From NCBI RefSeq assembly GCF_000003815.2, contig NC_049988.1, positions 6,476,004 through 6,540,003 of the forward strand: 64,000 bases of DNA. The letters are read 5' to 3'. Position 1 is the first letter of the stretch, and every line of letters starts with the position of its first letter. The position numbers and the translations under genes were made by a program. The notes below the pieces were generated by a model. That model did not search any database and was not told the origin of the DNA. It worked only from the letters and a program-made list of their open reading frames with translations. Source of the DNA: Branchiostoma floridae. Lineage: Eukaryota > Chordata > Leptocardii > Amphioxiformes > Branchiostomatidae. Positions 54,062 through 64,000 of this stretch are shown in pieces.

Positions 54062-54189
54062 GCGGTGTATATTTGAGTGTATGTGTGTGAGTGTGTGTAT
54101 GTGTGTGCGTCTGTGTGTATGTGTGTTGTGTGTGTGAGAGAGAGACAGAGTGTATGTGTTTCTCTGTGTGTGTTTAGCGAGATAGAGGA
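54062..54189. repeat. (TG)n/(GA)n microsatellite abutting a gap
   Basis: TG-rich tract then 'gagagagagacagag', running directly into the N gap. It probably caused the assembly break. Confidence 0.9.
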
Positions 54190-54289
54190 NNNNNNNNNNN
54201 NNNNNNNNNNNNNNNNNNNNNNNNNNNNNNNNNNNNNNNNNNNNNNNNNNNNNNNNNNNNNNNNNNNNNNNNNNNNNNNNNNNNNNNNN
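54190..54289. other. Assembly gap, 100 N
   Basis: Exactly 100 N, commonly a placeholder for unknown length. Homology to intron 1 of the minus patatin gene resumes directly right of it. Confidence 0.99.
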
Positions 54290-54769
54290 GGCAGGATGGA
54301 AAGGTTGACTTAGCCCGGGTCCAAATTTTATCCACGTCAAGAACAGTGACAGGAACCTAGTTCAAAGGTCACAAAATAGTTCTTGCAAGTTTGTGTCATG
54401 TCGTGTATGTTTGTTGTCACGTGTAAGTCTATTGTATTATGACACAGTGACAAATGTACACTGTCAGACAAAATCAGCGAGAGATTCACAAAAATATTTA
54501 AATATTTCATAGAGGAATAAGATCTACAATCTATGGTTTACAGAGGTTAAACATGGACACATAGCATTAAACTACCTAGACTACTGGACGTCCTTTCGCC
54601 TCTCTTTAAGCGGTTTCATTGTATGTTTGCTTTCATGTCACATAGTCGCCGATGGAGTGAAGTATGTACTAGCCTGGTCCCGTTGTCATGGTTTATATAG
54701 GTTGATAAATGTACGCATGTACGCCTAACAAAACTGGGAATGTCCATCCTTTATCTTCCATATTCCCAG

Positions 54770-54920
54770 GTCCTAGAGTCCGCCGGAATCCTCCAGAACA
54801 TCAAAAGAGTTGCCGGTGTGAGTGCGGGAGCCATCACTGCGACGTTCGTGGCGCTGGGACTCAGCTGTGCGGATGTGGCACAGCAGGCTGAGGTGGACAT
54901 GGGCAAGATCCTCATTTCCG
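54770..54920 (+). CDS. Patatin (plus) exon 2: nucleophile elbow
   Basis: 151 bp, same protein sequence as minus-copy exon 2, including RVAGVSAGAITA. Acceptor cttccatattcccag, donor gtatgg. Confidence 0.95.
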
Positions 54921-57900
54921 GTATGGACAAAATGACAGCATTTAAGTTCTCTCACGGATCCAAGTACGCATGCGCAGGTCAAATATGAAGGCACTGACTT
55001 GTAAACAACTCTTGTCTTGAACGTGCTTGAGACATATTCACAAATATAGGACCTTCGCCGATCAGTTTGCATAAAAATGTCCAAAGCTGTTTTTTTCTTA
55101 TGGACCTTCACCTCTGACCTCTGCATACGCATTTTTTAAGATACTCATAACACAGTATTTGTCCGCAACCCCCGTCCCCAAAAGGTGTTCGGGTTTAAGT
55201 AGTGTACCGCAGTACTTGCAAAGGCCGTAGTTATTCTTTCGTGCGCAACAGCGATGTAGAAGCTGTAGTAAATGGTAGAGGCATATATCAGTGCTGATAC
55301 TGTATAAGTTGGATTACGTTGCTTCTTCGGCCGGCGGGAATTTGCGCCTTGATACTGTTACCGGCAATTCTTGTTCATCTCCTGCAGTTCCATTACCTCC
55401 GCTGGGGGTCAAATCAAAGTGTGTTTTATAAAGAAAACGAGCCGGCAAATCTATGCTCATTTTCAGATATTTTGTAGGTTGCACCCTCAACTTGATCATA
55501 CAAAATTCTTGTACATTGTATCTGCACCCTACTATAGTTTTTGAGTCGTCGAACCACCTCAGTTTGGGGTCCTTAACCAATCATGTAACTCTCCATATGC
55601 GAAAAACTATGTTCTAGACTTGTCTACCTTATATCCGCGTCTGGTTGGCTGACACCTAAAAACACAGAGGCCACGGCCACAAATATGGAAACCTTAGCCC
55701 AGTTCAGCGGAGCCATTGTATAAGCCAAGAGCAAGGCGCTGCTTAGTAGAATGCCCATTCCGTTCACAATGGTTGTATGTACATGTATTCATTCAGGAGG
55801 ATACATGCAGACCCTGATCAAGCCCCTCAACCTGTACTGTCGGTATGGGTGGGAGACAGGTGACGGCTTCTACAAGTTCTTTGGAGGCATCCTTGAGAAG
55901 TTCACACGTAAGGATGGCAAGCCTGGGAACCCGGATATCACTTTCAAACAGGTATAAGTTAGCTATTACTGTCCTTTGTCAAGTCATATTTTTGATTTGC
56001 CAAATGTTTTTAGTGAAGAGACATTGGTCTTGGTTCTTTTCAAGAAGAGATCTAAGAAAATAGTTTGAGGAGGAAGCGCTGTCGAGACAAACACTTTCCT
56101 GTTCTTACTCTAACCCTAGTCCTACCCTAAGCCCATGGCCCTAGTCCTAGCCCTACCTAATCCTAACGCCAAGCAAGCTTAAGCGCACTACCCTTATGAG
56201 CAAAATTATAATGGAAATATGCCCAAAAGCAATTACTAAAGCAACTGGATATGATTTTGGAAACGGTCATACGTTTCAACTGACATCCACCAGTTTTCGT
56301 CAGTGACAATGAAGTGATTTGGAAGAAACAGGTCTTTTATACTCTGACTATGAATGAAGACAAATTTAGATGCCCAATAGGAAACGTTGTGTTGTAAGGC
56401 AAAGTCAAGCTGAAAACATTTCTTAAACAGGAGTTCGGAGACCTCATACCTTCATGAAATATTCTATTTATTCAAATGTCTTTCACATTAGCATAATTTA
56501 TGCTTGCTTGTGTACACCTTTAACTAACGTACACAGGTCACAGTGTTGACAGACCAATCATTTACTACACGTACTAAGAAAAATTAGGACAGTTTCAAAT
56601 TAATTATGCAAATTAGGGACTTATTTGCATAATTAGTATCTGCTTAACTTCCGCCTGCCACAAACTACATATGTAACATGTAATTGAGTGATATATTGGA
56701 AAACACTGTAAATATAAATTTTCCTCATTAAGTATTCAAATGAAGTCCAAATTTGCATAATCTTGATTTCATTATGTACATCTCTGCCACATGTACCTGC
56801 ATACCAAATATCATGGAAATCCATCATTCCTATGTTCCGTTATGCTTCTTGGAAGATTTTGACAAAAATGCTCCTGCAGTTCCAGAGCAAGCTGCTAGGG
56901 GGCCCAAACATACACCACTTCTTCCTTACATCAAAAGCTATCCTATCCAAAATCATATCCAGTTACTTCAGTTGTTGCCTTTTGGCATATCTTATAACCT
57001 GGATGTCGAACCTTCATCGACGTATAGCGGAGATAAACCCCGCACATGAAACTATTCTCTAATGCAGTTATTGTACAGATCAAGAATTCCTCCATCCATA
57101 ATCATGGGTCACTATTATGTTCTTAGTTAGATGTAATCATGTCAAGCATGAGAGCATGTCTCAACACTGCCTTGTGTTACAGCTGTACAGCATGAGTGGG
57201 ATAGAACTCTGCATTGTGGTGACGAACTTGGACCAGATGACAGAAGAATACTGCCACGTCAAAACCACCCCGAACTTCCCCATCCGCAAGGCAGTCAGGA
57301 TGTCCATGTCTATTCCAGGTTTGGGCTTCGATTCGTTGCTCTCACTTGTCGAATTCTCTCCCAATAGCCAATTTCCTGCAATTGGGGGTAAAACGATATA
57401 CAGTACAAATACTAAACTTTCTTCCGACGCAAAAGTCCACACGGATCAAATATTTAGCGACCACTGTCACCTTCTCCAGTATCAATACTGATGACCAATC
57501 ACTTAAGAACGTAAACTAGCAAGAGTTGCAACCACGTGACCCTATTGGCACGTGATATTGCGTATACATGACGTCAGCAATTGGTCAAACGTGCCAATGA
57601 GTTTTGTATGCCACCGTTTCTGTTTATTGATGGCTAGTGTGCGCTGATGTACATGGTCTGTTAATAACATCATGTGCCCGTATCTCTGGCTAGCGTGATT
57701 GGTCATTATGTATAGGTTGTTCGCTTCCTGCACGCCACTCTGCTGACAATGACTAAGACCATTCTCAAGCAATGTATTAAGCACAGAAAACATAGACTTC
57801 GTACACGAAGCCGCTAGCCAAATATAAGTTATTCGATAATTTTACATGTATTTGACCAGGACTGTTCGAGCCAGTGCTGACTGACTACCACGGAAGCAAA

Positions 57901-60900
57901 GAGTTATACGTCGATGGAGGTGTGATCTGTAACTACCCACTCCACTCTTTTGATGGTAGGTACATTCCATGCCGCATTGTGACACAACATTACAACATTT
58001 ATTATCATTCCTCAAAAGTACATAGGCAGGGGGAGCTATACAAGCCTCCCTGAATTGGGTACAATATGTACAATAAGTTTGCTAAACAATCATAGTCAAA
58101 ACGTTAAAACATACACGCTATGTGCTATGCAGCATTGTTATACAGTCTGAGGGCACAGTGCACGAAAGACTGCTTCAGTCTTTTCGTTCTGGTAAATGGC
58201 ATTGAAACACCAAGATCTATGGAGATATTTAATGTGTACCTTTATCTTGGCATAAGGGATGTGTATACATAGCTCTACTGCAATTATAGTAACAGCATAC
58301 CTAAAAAATGTAACCATCTGGTGACATACTATTTTTGATTATGAAAACAATCTTATGATGTCAAAGTGCACGACTCTAAGTACGCATGCGAAGCAAAAAT
58401 CATTCTGGTAATAAGTTAAAGCTGAAGGCCTATAGTAGGTGAAAGGTGAACAAGTTGTAAACAGATATTTTCTCAAACATTGTCGCGATTTCCATAACAA
58501 TTCTTACTTATCTTTCAGGGGTCTTCACCTTCAAAATATTACCTACCATCATGACACTTCGTTGTACACATGTAATAGAATCGAGAAGTTACAGTCGAAC
58601 CGCAGAGCTCTATGCGCATCATGTTCTGCGCAGGTTCTCTGGACAGGTCATAAGCCAGAACGCAGTTTGTCCTGGTTTGACCCCGATGCATGCGTATAAA
58701 CAACTGCCTGTTGTGCAACAAAAAGATCTCAGACCTACATAATGTTTATACTTTTTCACATCTACAGGATTTGCCCAGCACAGCCACGTGGATATTTATT
58801 GCATTGCAAAAGTTCAGCCAACGTTGTGGCCCCCGAAACAAAGCAATTTTCGGTCTGTGTATTTGTGATTATATTTTCTCCAGTTTGCCGGCGCACAGTC
58901 AGTTTTGCCCACAGTCGGACAGTCAATTTCCTCACCTTCACATTGATATAAAACTTGAAGGGTAAATTTTAGGAGAAACGGTTTTGCCCCCAAAAAAACA
59001 ACAGCCATGTCAAATGCCCCGGCGTCTTTTTTCGAATGAGAAACCGCACACACTGATCTTTCACTATGCTTTACAAAACTCAGCCATGATGTTTTGACAT
59101 CATTACGCTTGCACATGAATCCTACTTATTCTGGCTTCTGGATAATGTTAGTTTTATTTTGGTGGGCTTCCCGAAATCTATTTGCGACGGCAAGACTTGA
59201 GCCGATAGTTATATCAACTTTTCCAAATGCTGGTTGAACTTGCAACATTAGGCCTGCCAAAAAAACAACAGCCATGTCAAATGCCCCGGCGTCTTTTTTC
59301 GAATGAGAAACCGCACACACTGATCTTTCACTATGCTTTACAAAACTCAGCCATGATGTTTTGACCATCATTACGCTTGCACATGAATCCTACTTATTCT
59401 GGCTTCTGGATAATGTTAGTTCAATTACGGTGGGCTTCCCGAAATCTATNNNNNNNNNNNNNNNNNNNNNNNNNNNNNNNNNNNNNNNNNNNNNNNNNNN
59501 NNNNNNNNNNNNNNNNNNNNNNNNNNNNNNNNNNNNNNNNNNNNNNNNNNNNNNNNNNNNNNNNNNNNNNNNNNNNNNNNNNNNNNNNNNNNNNNNNNNN
59601 NNNNNNNNNNNNNNNNNNNNNNNNNNNNNNNNNNNNNNNNNNNNNNNNNNNNNNNNNNNNNNNNNNNNNNNNNNNNNNNNNNNNNNNNNNNNNNNNNNNN
59701 NNNNNNNNNNNNNNNNNNNNNNNNNNNNNNNNNNNNNNNNNNNNNNNNNNNNNNNNNNNNNNNNNNNNNNNNNNNNNNNNNNNNNNNNNNNNNNNNNNNN
59801 TTTGATTATCATCATGCCACTTATTATATGGCATGTGACAGCCGCACCCATTCAGATTCTTGTACCAAGAAATGAGGTCTGTGACACAATGCGAAATGTA
59901 TAAAAATTGGGTCCGTCCGCAGGGTAGTGTGCTTTGGTAGCTACAAACAGCAGACTGAAACTTCACCACTGTGATTTGCGCATGTTCGCAGTTAATTTGG
60001 GGGCAAAACCGTTTCTCCTCATATTTGCCCTTCAAGTTTGGTATCAATGTAAAGGTGAGGAACTGGACTGTCCTACTGTGGACAAAACTGATTGTGCCCC
60101 GGCCAACTGGAGAAAATATAATCACAAATACACAGACCGAAAATTGCTTTTTTTGAGGGGCCACAGCGTTGGCTGATCTTTTGCAATGCAATAAATATCC
60201 ACTTGGCTGTGCTGGGCAAATCATGCAGATACGAAAAAGTATAAACATTATGTATATCTAAGGTGTCTTTGTTGCAAAATAAGCTGTTGTTTACACCCAT
60301 GCAGCGGGGTCAGTCCGTGACCCGGCGTAAGCCGTATTTCAGAGAATAACGCGTTCTACGGTGACCTGCGGTTCGACTGGTTATTGTTTAAGGTCTTACT
60401 CGACCATTATGTCAAAGTTCAAATGGTTTAACTTTTGACATGTTTCCCACAATGCATTTCGCTGCATATGCGTACTTAGAACCGTGACCCTCCTTATGGT
60501 TTAAGGTCTATGTTTTAAGATCCCGTAACTCGTTTAGGTTGGTGGCTTTCCATGGAGGAGGAAGATTCGTTCTTCAGCAGATTGGATGATCTAGCCCATC
60601 TCAGTAAGAGCATGCATCGTTCCAACCGCTTCGAGCCCGTCAACCCGAAAACCATTGGGCTCATGTTGGTAGGTGTTTTTTTTCTTTTTCTATAACTTTT
60701 TATTGATTTTTCAAACACAAGATACACATATCATACATAGAGCGATAATACTGAAAGTACATGTAGGACACAAAAGATAAATAAAACCAGAAAACTATGA
60801 GGATAACTTATAGCAGTGTACACATTTGTATATAACAAGGAAATGGTAAACAGAAGTTGTATATATGTTATTCACTATTCACAGTTTTAACGATAAAGCT

Positions 60901-63789
60901 ATTTTCCCCCATTTACCAAAGTGTTCTTTTATCTTATCCATCCTTCTTGCTATAATATATTCTAGCCTATGGAAGTATGACATATATGAAATAAAGGCTT
61001 GTAAATTAAGAGGTTGCGGTCGCATTTGTCTCGTCACGAAAATGCAAATGAGCAAACGCCCGATTTCACGACCACGAAATTGGGATATGACCTGACGTTG
61101 CGACGTTGCACGTGAGTTGCCCAATCCCGGCACGCGAGGAAGCCCAGGACAGCGATCGTGCCCCACGACGTATGTCTATGATTCTCAAACTGACAACATA
61201 CAATTGACGAATCGCTGGGAAAAATGATGCCCCACGACGTATATTTAACGTTATGTCTATGATTCTCAAACTGACAACATACAATAATTGACGAATCGCT
61301 GGGAAAAATGATGCCCCACGACGTATGTCTATAATTCTCAAACTGACAACATACAATTGACGAATTGCTGGGAAAAATGATGCCCCACGACGTATGTCTA
61401 TGATTCTCAAACTGACAACATACAATTGACGAATCGCTGGGAAAAATGATGCCCAACGATGTATGTCTATGATTCTCAAACTGACAACATACAATTGACG
61501 AATTGCTGGGAAAAATGATGCCCCACGACGTAATTGTCTATGATTCTCAAACTGACAACATACATCAGTTCTGTCATATCTGATTTCACATCTGACAGTG
61601 CTACCGTAATGATGTGAATATGTGACATATGACAATGCGAAGAACTTCTGTCATCTGCCCAGTATGATGACCTAAAATATTACACCAAGTCAGGTTTTTA
61701 ATGTAACATCTGACATTGGTCCTTACACCAAGTCAGGTTTTTAATCTAACATCTAACATTGGTCCTTGCGCCATGTCAGATTTTTAAATCAGATTTTAGA
61801 TTGAAATAATCTGACTGTTTGAAGACGAATGTTTGATGTTTGATTCAAAAATCTGACAGTGCTACAAAAAGTGTCAGATGTTAGACTAGAAATCTTACAT
61901 TGGGAGGATGATTGTCAGATGTCAGACAGGAAATCTGACAATAATATGAAAAATGTCAGGTGTTAGATTAAAAATCTGACATGGCGTAAGGACAAATGTC
62001 AGATGTTAGATTGAAAACCTGACATGGTGTAAGGGCCAATGTCAGATCTTAGATAAAACAAAAACTGACACCGGTTGTAAGGACCATTGTCAGATGTTAC
62101 TAGATTTAAAATCATAGTAGGGCAGATGACAAAATTAGTTCTTCGCATTGTCATATGTCACATATTCACATCATTACGGTAGCACTGTCAGATGCGTCAA
62201 TTGTATGTTGTCAGTTTGAGAATCATAGACATACGTCGTGGGGCATCATTTTTCCCAGCGATTCGTCAATTATTGTATGTTGTCAGTTTGAGAATTATAG
62301 ACATACGTCGTGGGGCATCATTTTCCCCAGCAATTCGTCAATTGTATGTTGTCAGTTTGAGAATCATAGACATACGTCGTGGGGCATCATTTTTCCCAGC
62401 GATTCGTCAATTATTGTATGTTGTCAGTTTGAGAATTATAGACATACGTCGTGGGGCATCATTTTCCCCAGCGATTCGTCAATTGTATGTTGTCAGTTTG
62501 AGAATCATAGACATAACGTTTATACGTCGTGGGGCATCATTTTTCTCAGCAATTCGTCAATTGTATGTTGTCAGTTTGAGAATCATAGACATACGTCGTG
62601 GGGCATCATTTTTCCCAGCGATTCGTCAATTGTATGTTGTCTGTTTGAGAATCATAGACATACGTCGTGGGGCACGATCGCTGTCCTGGGCTTCCTCGCG
62701 TGCCGGGATTGGGCAACTCACGTGCAACGTCGCAACGTCAGGTCATATCCCAATTTCGTGGTCGTGAAATCGGGCGTTTGCTCATTTGCATTTTCGTGAC
62801 GAGACAAATGCGACCGTAACCAATTAAGAGAGCGTTGACGGTTCTTGAAAATAAAGTGTTTGCCAAGAAGGATAATCATATTGGCAGAAACTGGGCACCG
62901 ACAATTCAAATCACCAAAGATAACTTTAAACAGGTTTAGATTTAAATGTTCCCCCGTATTGATGACAAACAAGGTGTTAGTGAAACTTCACACTCACAAT
63001 GGACCGTTGTCATATTTACAGCCTCTCCAATGGCTTTTATCGTACAAGTAAGGGTGGGGGGAGGTGGTGGGGGTGGTGGTTGCAGGTGGTTCTAAAGCTA
63101 AGGGCACAACCCACCGTACGTGTAAATACGTGCTGTCTACGTGCCAAACGTGGGTGGTAAGTGGTAAGTACCGCCTCCGTACAAACTCTTCGTCATCCGA
63201 CGGATTTTGGAGCACACAGACACGCCGTAGGCAAAACTTTGTGTGGCATCGGGCTGTGGATTCGCCCCCCGTACTTGACCCGTACAGTCTGAACGTTTTC
63301 AGAAATACTTCGGATGTGCCTACCCCCCCGAAAAGGAGTAGTGACAAATTGCACGTACGGCGGGTTGTGCCCTTAGCTTAAAATTTCTAAGATTACATTT
63401 CCCCAAAAAAAAGGCATAACCGGGATGTATACGGAAAGGAAAAACATGCTCATCAAGTAAACACGCCCACAAAAGAAGAAACCTCAGCCCAGTGTAGCAA
63501 AAGCATTCCAAATGCATTTTTACTGGCCAATCGCAAGGGTCTATATAGATAAGTACCATGGATCATTTCGATTTTATTGGAATGCTGCTGTACAATTGAA
63601 CTTCAAATGAAATCGCTCTTCTCGTGATGATACTCAAGGATTGAACGCTTATTTTCTTACAATGCTGCAATGTATGTTATACCAGTACTCTGACGACGAC
63701 ATTGAGCAGCACCAGCAAGTTCTCTCTGACCGTCTGACGCAGGCGGAAAGACTGTATGAAAAGAAACGTCCTGATACTGAGGCAGCAAG
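54770..63789 (+). CDS. Second patatin-like phospholipase gene (inverted duplicate), exons 2-7, incomplete
   Basis: A plus-strand paralogue of the minus patatin gene with the same intron positions, phases and exon lengths: 54770-54920 (151), 55797-55951 (155), 57183-57318 (136), 57860-57955 (96), 60538-60668 (131), 63686-63789 (104). By my count 11 residues differ over about 257. The nucleophile motif GVSAG and the catalytic DGG are intact. Exons 8-12, including the EF-hand, would lie to the right of the window. Exon 1, with the GGGARG oxyanion hole, is not in the sequence: it is either in the 100-N gap or lost. If lost, this copy cannot be an active patatin unless another 5' exon supplies the glycine-rich loop. 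Introns keep recognisable similarity to the other copy. It could be a real paralogue or a misassembled haplotype, though the inverted orientation and one-sided insertions favour a real duplication. Confidence 0.92.
54963..55133. repeat. AGTACGCATG-family MITE, ancestral insertion (plus arm)
   Basis: Ends agtacgcatgcgcaggtc and gacctctgcatacgcatt; 42 bp after exon 2, mirroring 44461-44634 in the minus copy. Confidence 0.8.
55797..55951 (+). CDS. Patatin (plus) exon 3
   Basis: 155 bp. Encodes GYMQTLIKPLNLYCRYGWET, GDGFYKFFGGILEKF; five residues differ from the minus copy, including an Arg-to-Cys change. Confidence 0.94.
56264..56307 (-). ncRNA. Hammerhead-like motif 4 (best of four)
   Basis: On the minus strand CTGACGA, then a stem aactg/cagtt closing a ggtggatgt-type loop, then GAAACGTATGACC. 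The two conserved boxes and a perfect stem II are present. The context 'catatccagttgctt' is shared with 36504-36547, so this is a repeat family, probably Penelope-like. Confidence 0.35.
57183..57318 (+). CDS. Patatin (plus) exon 4
   Basis: 136 bp. Encodes LYSMSGIELCIVVTNLDQMT and the SMSIPG end; two residues differ from the minus copy. Confidence 0.95.
57413..57600. repeat. AACTTTCTT-type MITE, plus-arm counterpart
   Basis: Starts aactttcttccgacgc and contains cacggatcaaatatttagcg and gaccaatcacttaagaacgt. It sits 95 bp after exon 4, mirroring 42430-42920 but without the nested foldback. Confidence 0.75.
57860..57955 (+). CDS. Patatin (plus) exon 5: catalytic Asp
   Basis: 96 bp. Encodes GSKELYVDGGVICNYPLHSF; only one residue (F to L) differs from the minus copy, so the catalytic motif is conserved. 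Confidence 0.95.
58000..58265. repeat. Possible LINE-derived fragment, plus copy intron 5
   Basis: 'aggcagggggagctatacaa' with 'cacgaaagactgcttcagtc' resembles minus-oriented LINE 3' debris. It is absent from the minus patatin copy at the same place. No ORF. Confidence 0.3.
59004..59449. repeat. Direct duplication, ~267-bp period, next to gap
   Basis: About 180 bp beginning gccatgtcaaatgccccggc at 59004 recurs at 59271 almost identically and runs into the N gap. It may be real or a collapsed or duplicated assembly path. Confidence 0.88.
59450..59800. other. Assembly gap, 351 N
   Basis: Run of N at the centre of the foldback element 58592-60379, as expected when a palindrome cannot be assembled. 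Confidence 0.99.
60538..60668 (+). CDS. Patatin (plus) exon 6
   Basis: 131 bp. Encodes WWLSMEEEDSFFSRLDDLAH and RFEPVNPKTIGLML; two differences. Introns on both sides carry large foldback insertions not present in the minus copy. Confidence 0.94.
60673..61011 (-). mobile_element. LINE ORF2 C-terminus and 3' end (part 1)
   Basis: On the minus strand it encodes the end of a LINE protein (FHRLEYIIARRMDKIKEHFG, KWGKIALSL then stop) followed by AT-rich 3'UTR. It is continuous with 62822-63050 once the intervening foldback element is left out. The style of the end (…KFE..WG..-stop) is L1/Tx1-like. Confidence 0.65.
61012..62821. mobile_element. 1.81-kb three-layer foldback element with 8-bp TSD, inserted in a LINE
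   Basis: TIR GGTTGCGGTCGCATTTG...CAAATGCGACCGTAACC, flanked by AATTAAGA on both sides (61004-61011, 62822-62829). The outer arms are unique sequence of about 150 bp, nearly identical (cgttgcacgtgagttgccca). The middle layer is ~60-65-bp tandem repeats (ccccacgacgtatgtctatg, ttctcaaactgacaacatac), about six per arm in opposite orientation. The core (61660-62110) has many 'tgtcagatgttagat' units. An 8-bp TSD is typical of hAT and P superfamilies. No transposase. Confidence 0.95.
62822..63050 (-). mobile_element. LINE ORF2 C-terminus (part 2)
   Basis: On the minus strand it encodes FGDLNCRCPVSANMIILLGK followed by HFIFKNRQRSLN. It is in frame with part 1 if one copy of the AATTAAGA duplication is discounted, which identifies it as the 5' half of the same LINE fragment. 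Confidence 0.65.
63093..63380. repeat. Foldback MITE (AAGCTAAGGGCACAACCC), copy 2
   Basis: Left aagctaagggcacaaccc pairs with right gggttgtgcccttagctt. About 288 bp, closely related to 27210-27540; in intron 6 of the plus patatin copy. ORFs in it are not genes. Confidence 0.9.
63686..63789 (+). CDS. Patatin (plus) exon 7
   Basis: 104 bp. Encodes YSDDDIEQHQQVLSDRLTQA, one difference (E to A). It is the last exon visible; the donor gtaaga follows. Confidence 0.94.
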
Positions 63790-64000
63790 GTAAGAAAAAC
63801 GTAGCATGCTTTTGTTTCTATGAGAAAATATAATATAATATAACACATAGAATATGGCACAGATAGTTGCTTTGTTTGCTTGTTTTTACAGGACTAGTAC
63901 AAGATCCTATTAGGGAAAAATAGGGCAAAAAAGAGTTACATATATATCGAGTATGAAGTTACTGCCATTTGATAGTAGTAGATATAAAATGTTAATTTTA

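Larger units (their letters stand above)
58592..60379. mobile_element. ~1.8-kb foldback element with 4-bp TSD, containing an N gap
   Basis: TIR CAGTCGAACCGCAG...CTGCGGTTCGACTG, flanked by GTTA on each side (58588-58591, 60380-60383). Long inverted arms follow (for example caatttcctcaccttcacat at 58923 against the reverse at 60042-60075). A segment of the left arm is directly duplicated (see 59004-59449). The element interrupts sequence that is continuous in the minus patatin copy. No transposase ORF is visible, but the centre is an N gap. Confidence 0.9.

Noticed and set aside
56105-56165. CCCTAA-like motifs resembling interstitial telomere repeats
   Set aside because: Only scattered 'ccctaa/cctagt' variants over 60 bp without a regular hexamer array.
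59361-60248. ORFs of 142-275 codons spanning the N run
   Set aside because: Open only because N was read as unknown residues; flanking parts are foldback arms.
61034-61635. ORFs of 140 and 189 codons (minus) with strongly repetitive protein sequence
   Set aside because: They follow the ~60-bp tandem repeats of the foldback element; the same repeats give ORFs in several frames.
61141-62690. Regularly spaced repeats that might look like a CRISPR array
   Set aside because: Units are contiguous tandem repeats in inverted arms with no unique spacers, in a eukaryotic genome.
62155-62799. ORFs of 214 and 191 codons (plus) with repetitive protein
   Set aside because: Mirror image of the previous item in the other arm of the same foldback element.

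Overview
The window looks like draft genomic sequence from a cephalochordate (amphioxus, Branchiostoma-type). It has intron-rich chordate genes with GT-AG introns, very many short palindromic MITE-like insertions, LINE fragments, microsatellites and two runs of N. The assignment is inferred from gene content and repeat style; I could run no database search.

Layout. (1) 204-18964, plus strand: the last ~940 codons of a full-transporter ABCB gene (P-glycoprotein/ABCB1-4-11 type), entering the window at TM6. All catalytic ATPase motifs of both nucleotide-binding domains are intact. It carries two adjacent 157-bp versions of the TM12 exon that can only be used one at a time, and a possible 15-bp cassette microexon in the linker. 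A long 3'UTR probably ends near 21.73 kb. (2) 23396-30032, plus strand: a four-exon, 141-residue TMIE homologue (transmembrane inner ear protein, a mechanotransduction-channel subunit in vertebrate hair cells). (3) 31-33.8 kb: satellites and a LINE 3' end. (4) 33997-46330, minus strand: a complete 12-coding-exon, 579-residue patatin-like phospholipase with a C-terminal EF-hand and a predicted N-myristoylation start. A reverse-transcriptase fragment sits in its last intron. (5) 52018-53838, plus strand: an LRR-Ig single-pass receptor with a tyrosine-rich tail, interrupted by at least two frameshifts. (6) 54770-63789 and beyond, plus strand: exons 2-7 of a second, closely similar copy of the patatin gene, head-to-head with the first. 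Its exon 1 is not in the assembled sequence; a 100-N gap lies just upstream.

The two patatin genes form a large inverted duplication, and homology continues into introns. Some MITEs sit at the same intronic positions in both arms and so predate the duplication. Others occur in only one arm: the 42.65-kb foldback, the 58.6-60.4-kb foldback, and the 61.0-62.8-kb foldback nested in a LINE. This gives a relative insertion history. Intron 6 of the plus copy has grown to more than 10 times... in practice from about 0.5 kb (exon 6 to 7, minus copy) to about 3 kb.

The most notable items are the mutually exclusive TM12 exons flanked by hairpins, the patatin/EF-hand lipase and its head-to-head duplicate around an LRR-Ig receptor, the TMIE homologue, the multi-layer palindromic foldback elements with recognisable target-site duplications, and hammerhead-ribozyme-like motifs in repeat debris.
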